From the NCBI RefSeq assembly GCF_030580655.1, contig NZ_JAUQTB010000008.1, positions 62,001 through 126,000 on the forward strand: a DNA stretch of 64,000 nt. The letters are read 5' to 3'. The notes below the pieces were generated by a model that made no database searches, was not told the origin of the DNA, and saw only the letters and a program-made list of their open reading frames with translations. Every line of letters starts with the position of its first letter. Within the stretch, counting starts at the first letter, position 1. This DNA comes from Paenibacillus lacisoli. GTDB lineage: Bacteria; Bacillota; Bacilli; Paenibacillales; Paenibacillaceae. The translations under genes and the position numbers were made by a program. This document shows, piece after piece, positions 63,538-64,000 of this stretch.

Positions 63538-64000
63538 TTGTACACTAGACCACGATGGAAGAAATGGGGCGCCTGGCTGACGGCAGGCAGCCTGGTGGCC
63601 GGATTAATCGTCCCGCCCGGGACGGCGGGTGCCGCAGCAGGAACAAGCGAAAATGATATCATTCCTGGATCGGGACAGGTTCTGCTGTCATCAGCCGCAC
63701 AGGAAGCTGCGGCAGGTCAAGGATTAACAATTGAAGCTTCCAGCCCGGAAGCGCCGCTTGCACTCAACACGGATTGGGAGGCAGCCGCCCGGATTTCTGG
63801 TGCGCAGCAGAGCGTGACGGCAGCTGTTTACTATACGCTGGAGGAAGGAACGACTTCCTTTGAAACGATGCATCCTGCAGCAGATGGGCAGTATAAAGCA
63901 CGGGTTGCCGCAGACAAGATTGGAAACGGGAGATTTACCTATTACATAGAGGCGCAGGAGGGAGATGGCCCTCCCGTCCGCAGCCAGAATTATAAGGTAG
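63538..64000 (+). CDS. Secreted protein, start only
   Basis: TTG start at 63538 with AAGGGGAG upstream, open to the window end (154 residues). A signal peptide (RPRWKKWGAWLTAGSLVAGLIVPPGTAGA) is followed by a Gly/Ala/Ser-rich region and a beta-rich repeat-like segment, SVTAAVYYTLEEGTTSFETM, then GRFTYYIEAQEGDG. It looks like an Ig-like or cell-surface module, and the function cannot be decided. The gene continues past the window. Confidence 0.75.
   Translation, partial: MYTRPRWKKWGAWLTAGSLVAGLIVPPGTAGAAAGTSENDIIPGSGQVLLSSAAQEAAAGQGLTIEASSPEAPLALNTDWEAAARISGAQQSVTAAVYYTLEEGTTSFETMHPAADGQYKARVAADKIGNGRFTYYIEAQEGDGPPVRSQNYKV

Noticed and set aside
1..64000. CRISPR array, prophage, transposon, tRNA or rRNA
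   Set aside because: No regularly spaced repeats, no integrase or transposase protein motifs, no tRNA-like or rRNA-like stretch was seen in reading.

Overview
The window looks like a Paenibacillus-type Firmicute chromosome. The evidence is strong AGGAGG ribosome sites with some TTG/GTG starts, two YesM/YesN-type two-component pairs beside LplB/YtcP-type sugar ABC importers without ATPase subunits, a DUF2536 gene, a tandem pair of deoxynucleoside kinases and WYL regulators. No species can be named from sequence alone, and no rRNA, tRNA, integrase, transposase or CRISPR array was seen.

Positions 1-23.1 kb form a defence island that is visibly more AT-rich than most of the rest. In order it holds the 3' part of a SNF2 helicase and an orphan coding remnant; a terminator and a promoter with palindromes; then one apparent operon of a catalytically degenerate methyltransferase/TRD fusion, HsdM, HsdS, HsdR (sizes like EcoR124I) and a 1,469-aa protein. 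That large protein combines a DUF4145-like N-terminus, helix-hairpin-helix repeats and a sigma-70 region-4-like helix-turn-helix. Next come an McrB-like GTPase with an EVE/PUA-like insertion, McrC, a NERD protein, a convergent PLD-nuclease/helicase plus Nudix pair, and a VapBC-type toxin-antitoxin pair. The 1,469-aa protein attached to the type I operon is the best candidate for something undescribed.

Positions 23.2-32.4 kb hold a divergent sugar-sensing module. A YesN/YesM pair reads leftwards, and an importer (two permeases and a lipoprotein) with a ThuA-like protein and a Gfo/Idh/MocA oxidoreductase reads rightwards. The shared intergenic region has a cre-like site and repeats phased at 21 bp. 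Positions 32.5-37.2 kb hold small genes: a DUF2536 protein, three tandem paralogous membrane-anchored proteins, an unknown protein, and a TetR regulator next to an amidohydrolase with matching 15-bp operators. Positions 37.3-44.3 kb hold a second two-component pair and importer, all on the plus strand.

Positions 44.3-64 kb are mixed housekeeping and accessory genes: an aegerolysin-family protein, a GNAT acetyltransferase, an aldo/keto reductase, an aminoglycoside-phosphotransferase-fold kinase, RluF-type pseudouridine synthase, a MalY/PatB-type lyase, a PAS-GGDEF-EAL protein, a chemotaxis receptor, two deoxynucleoside kinases, a second Gfo/Idh oxidoreductase, a 43-aa peptide gene, two overlapping WYL regulators, a small resolvase-like protein, AroD, and the start of a secreted protein that runs off the window.
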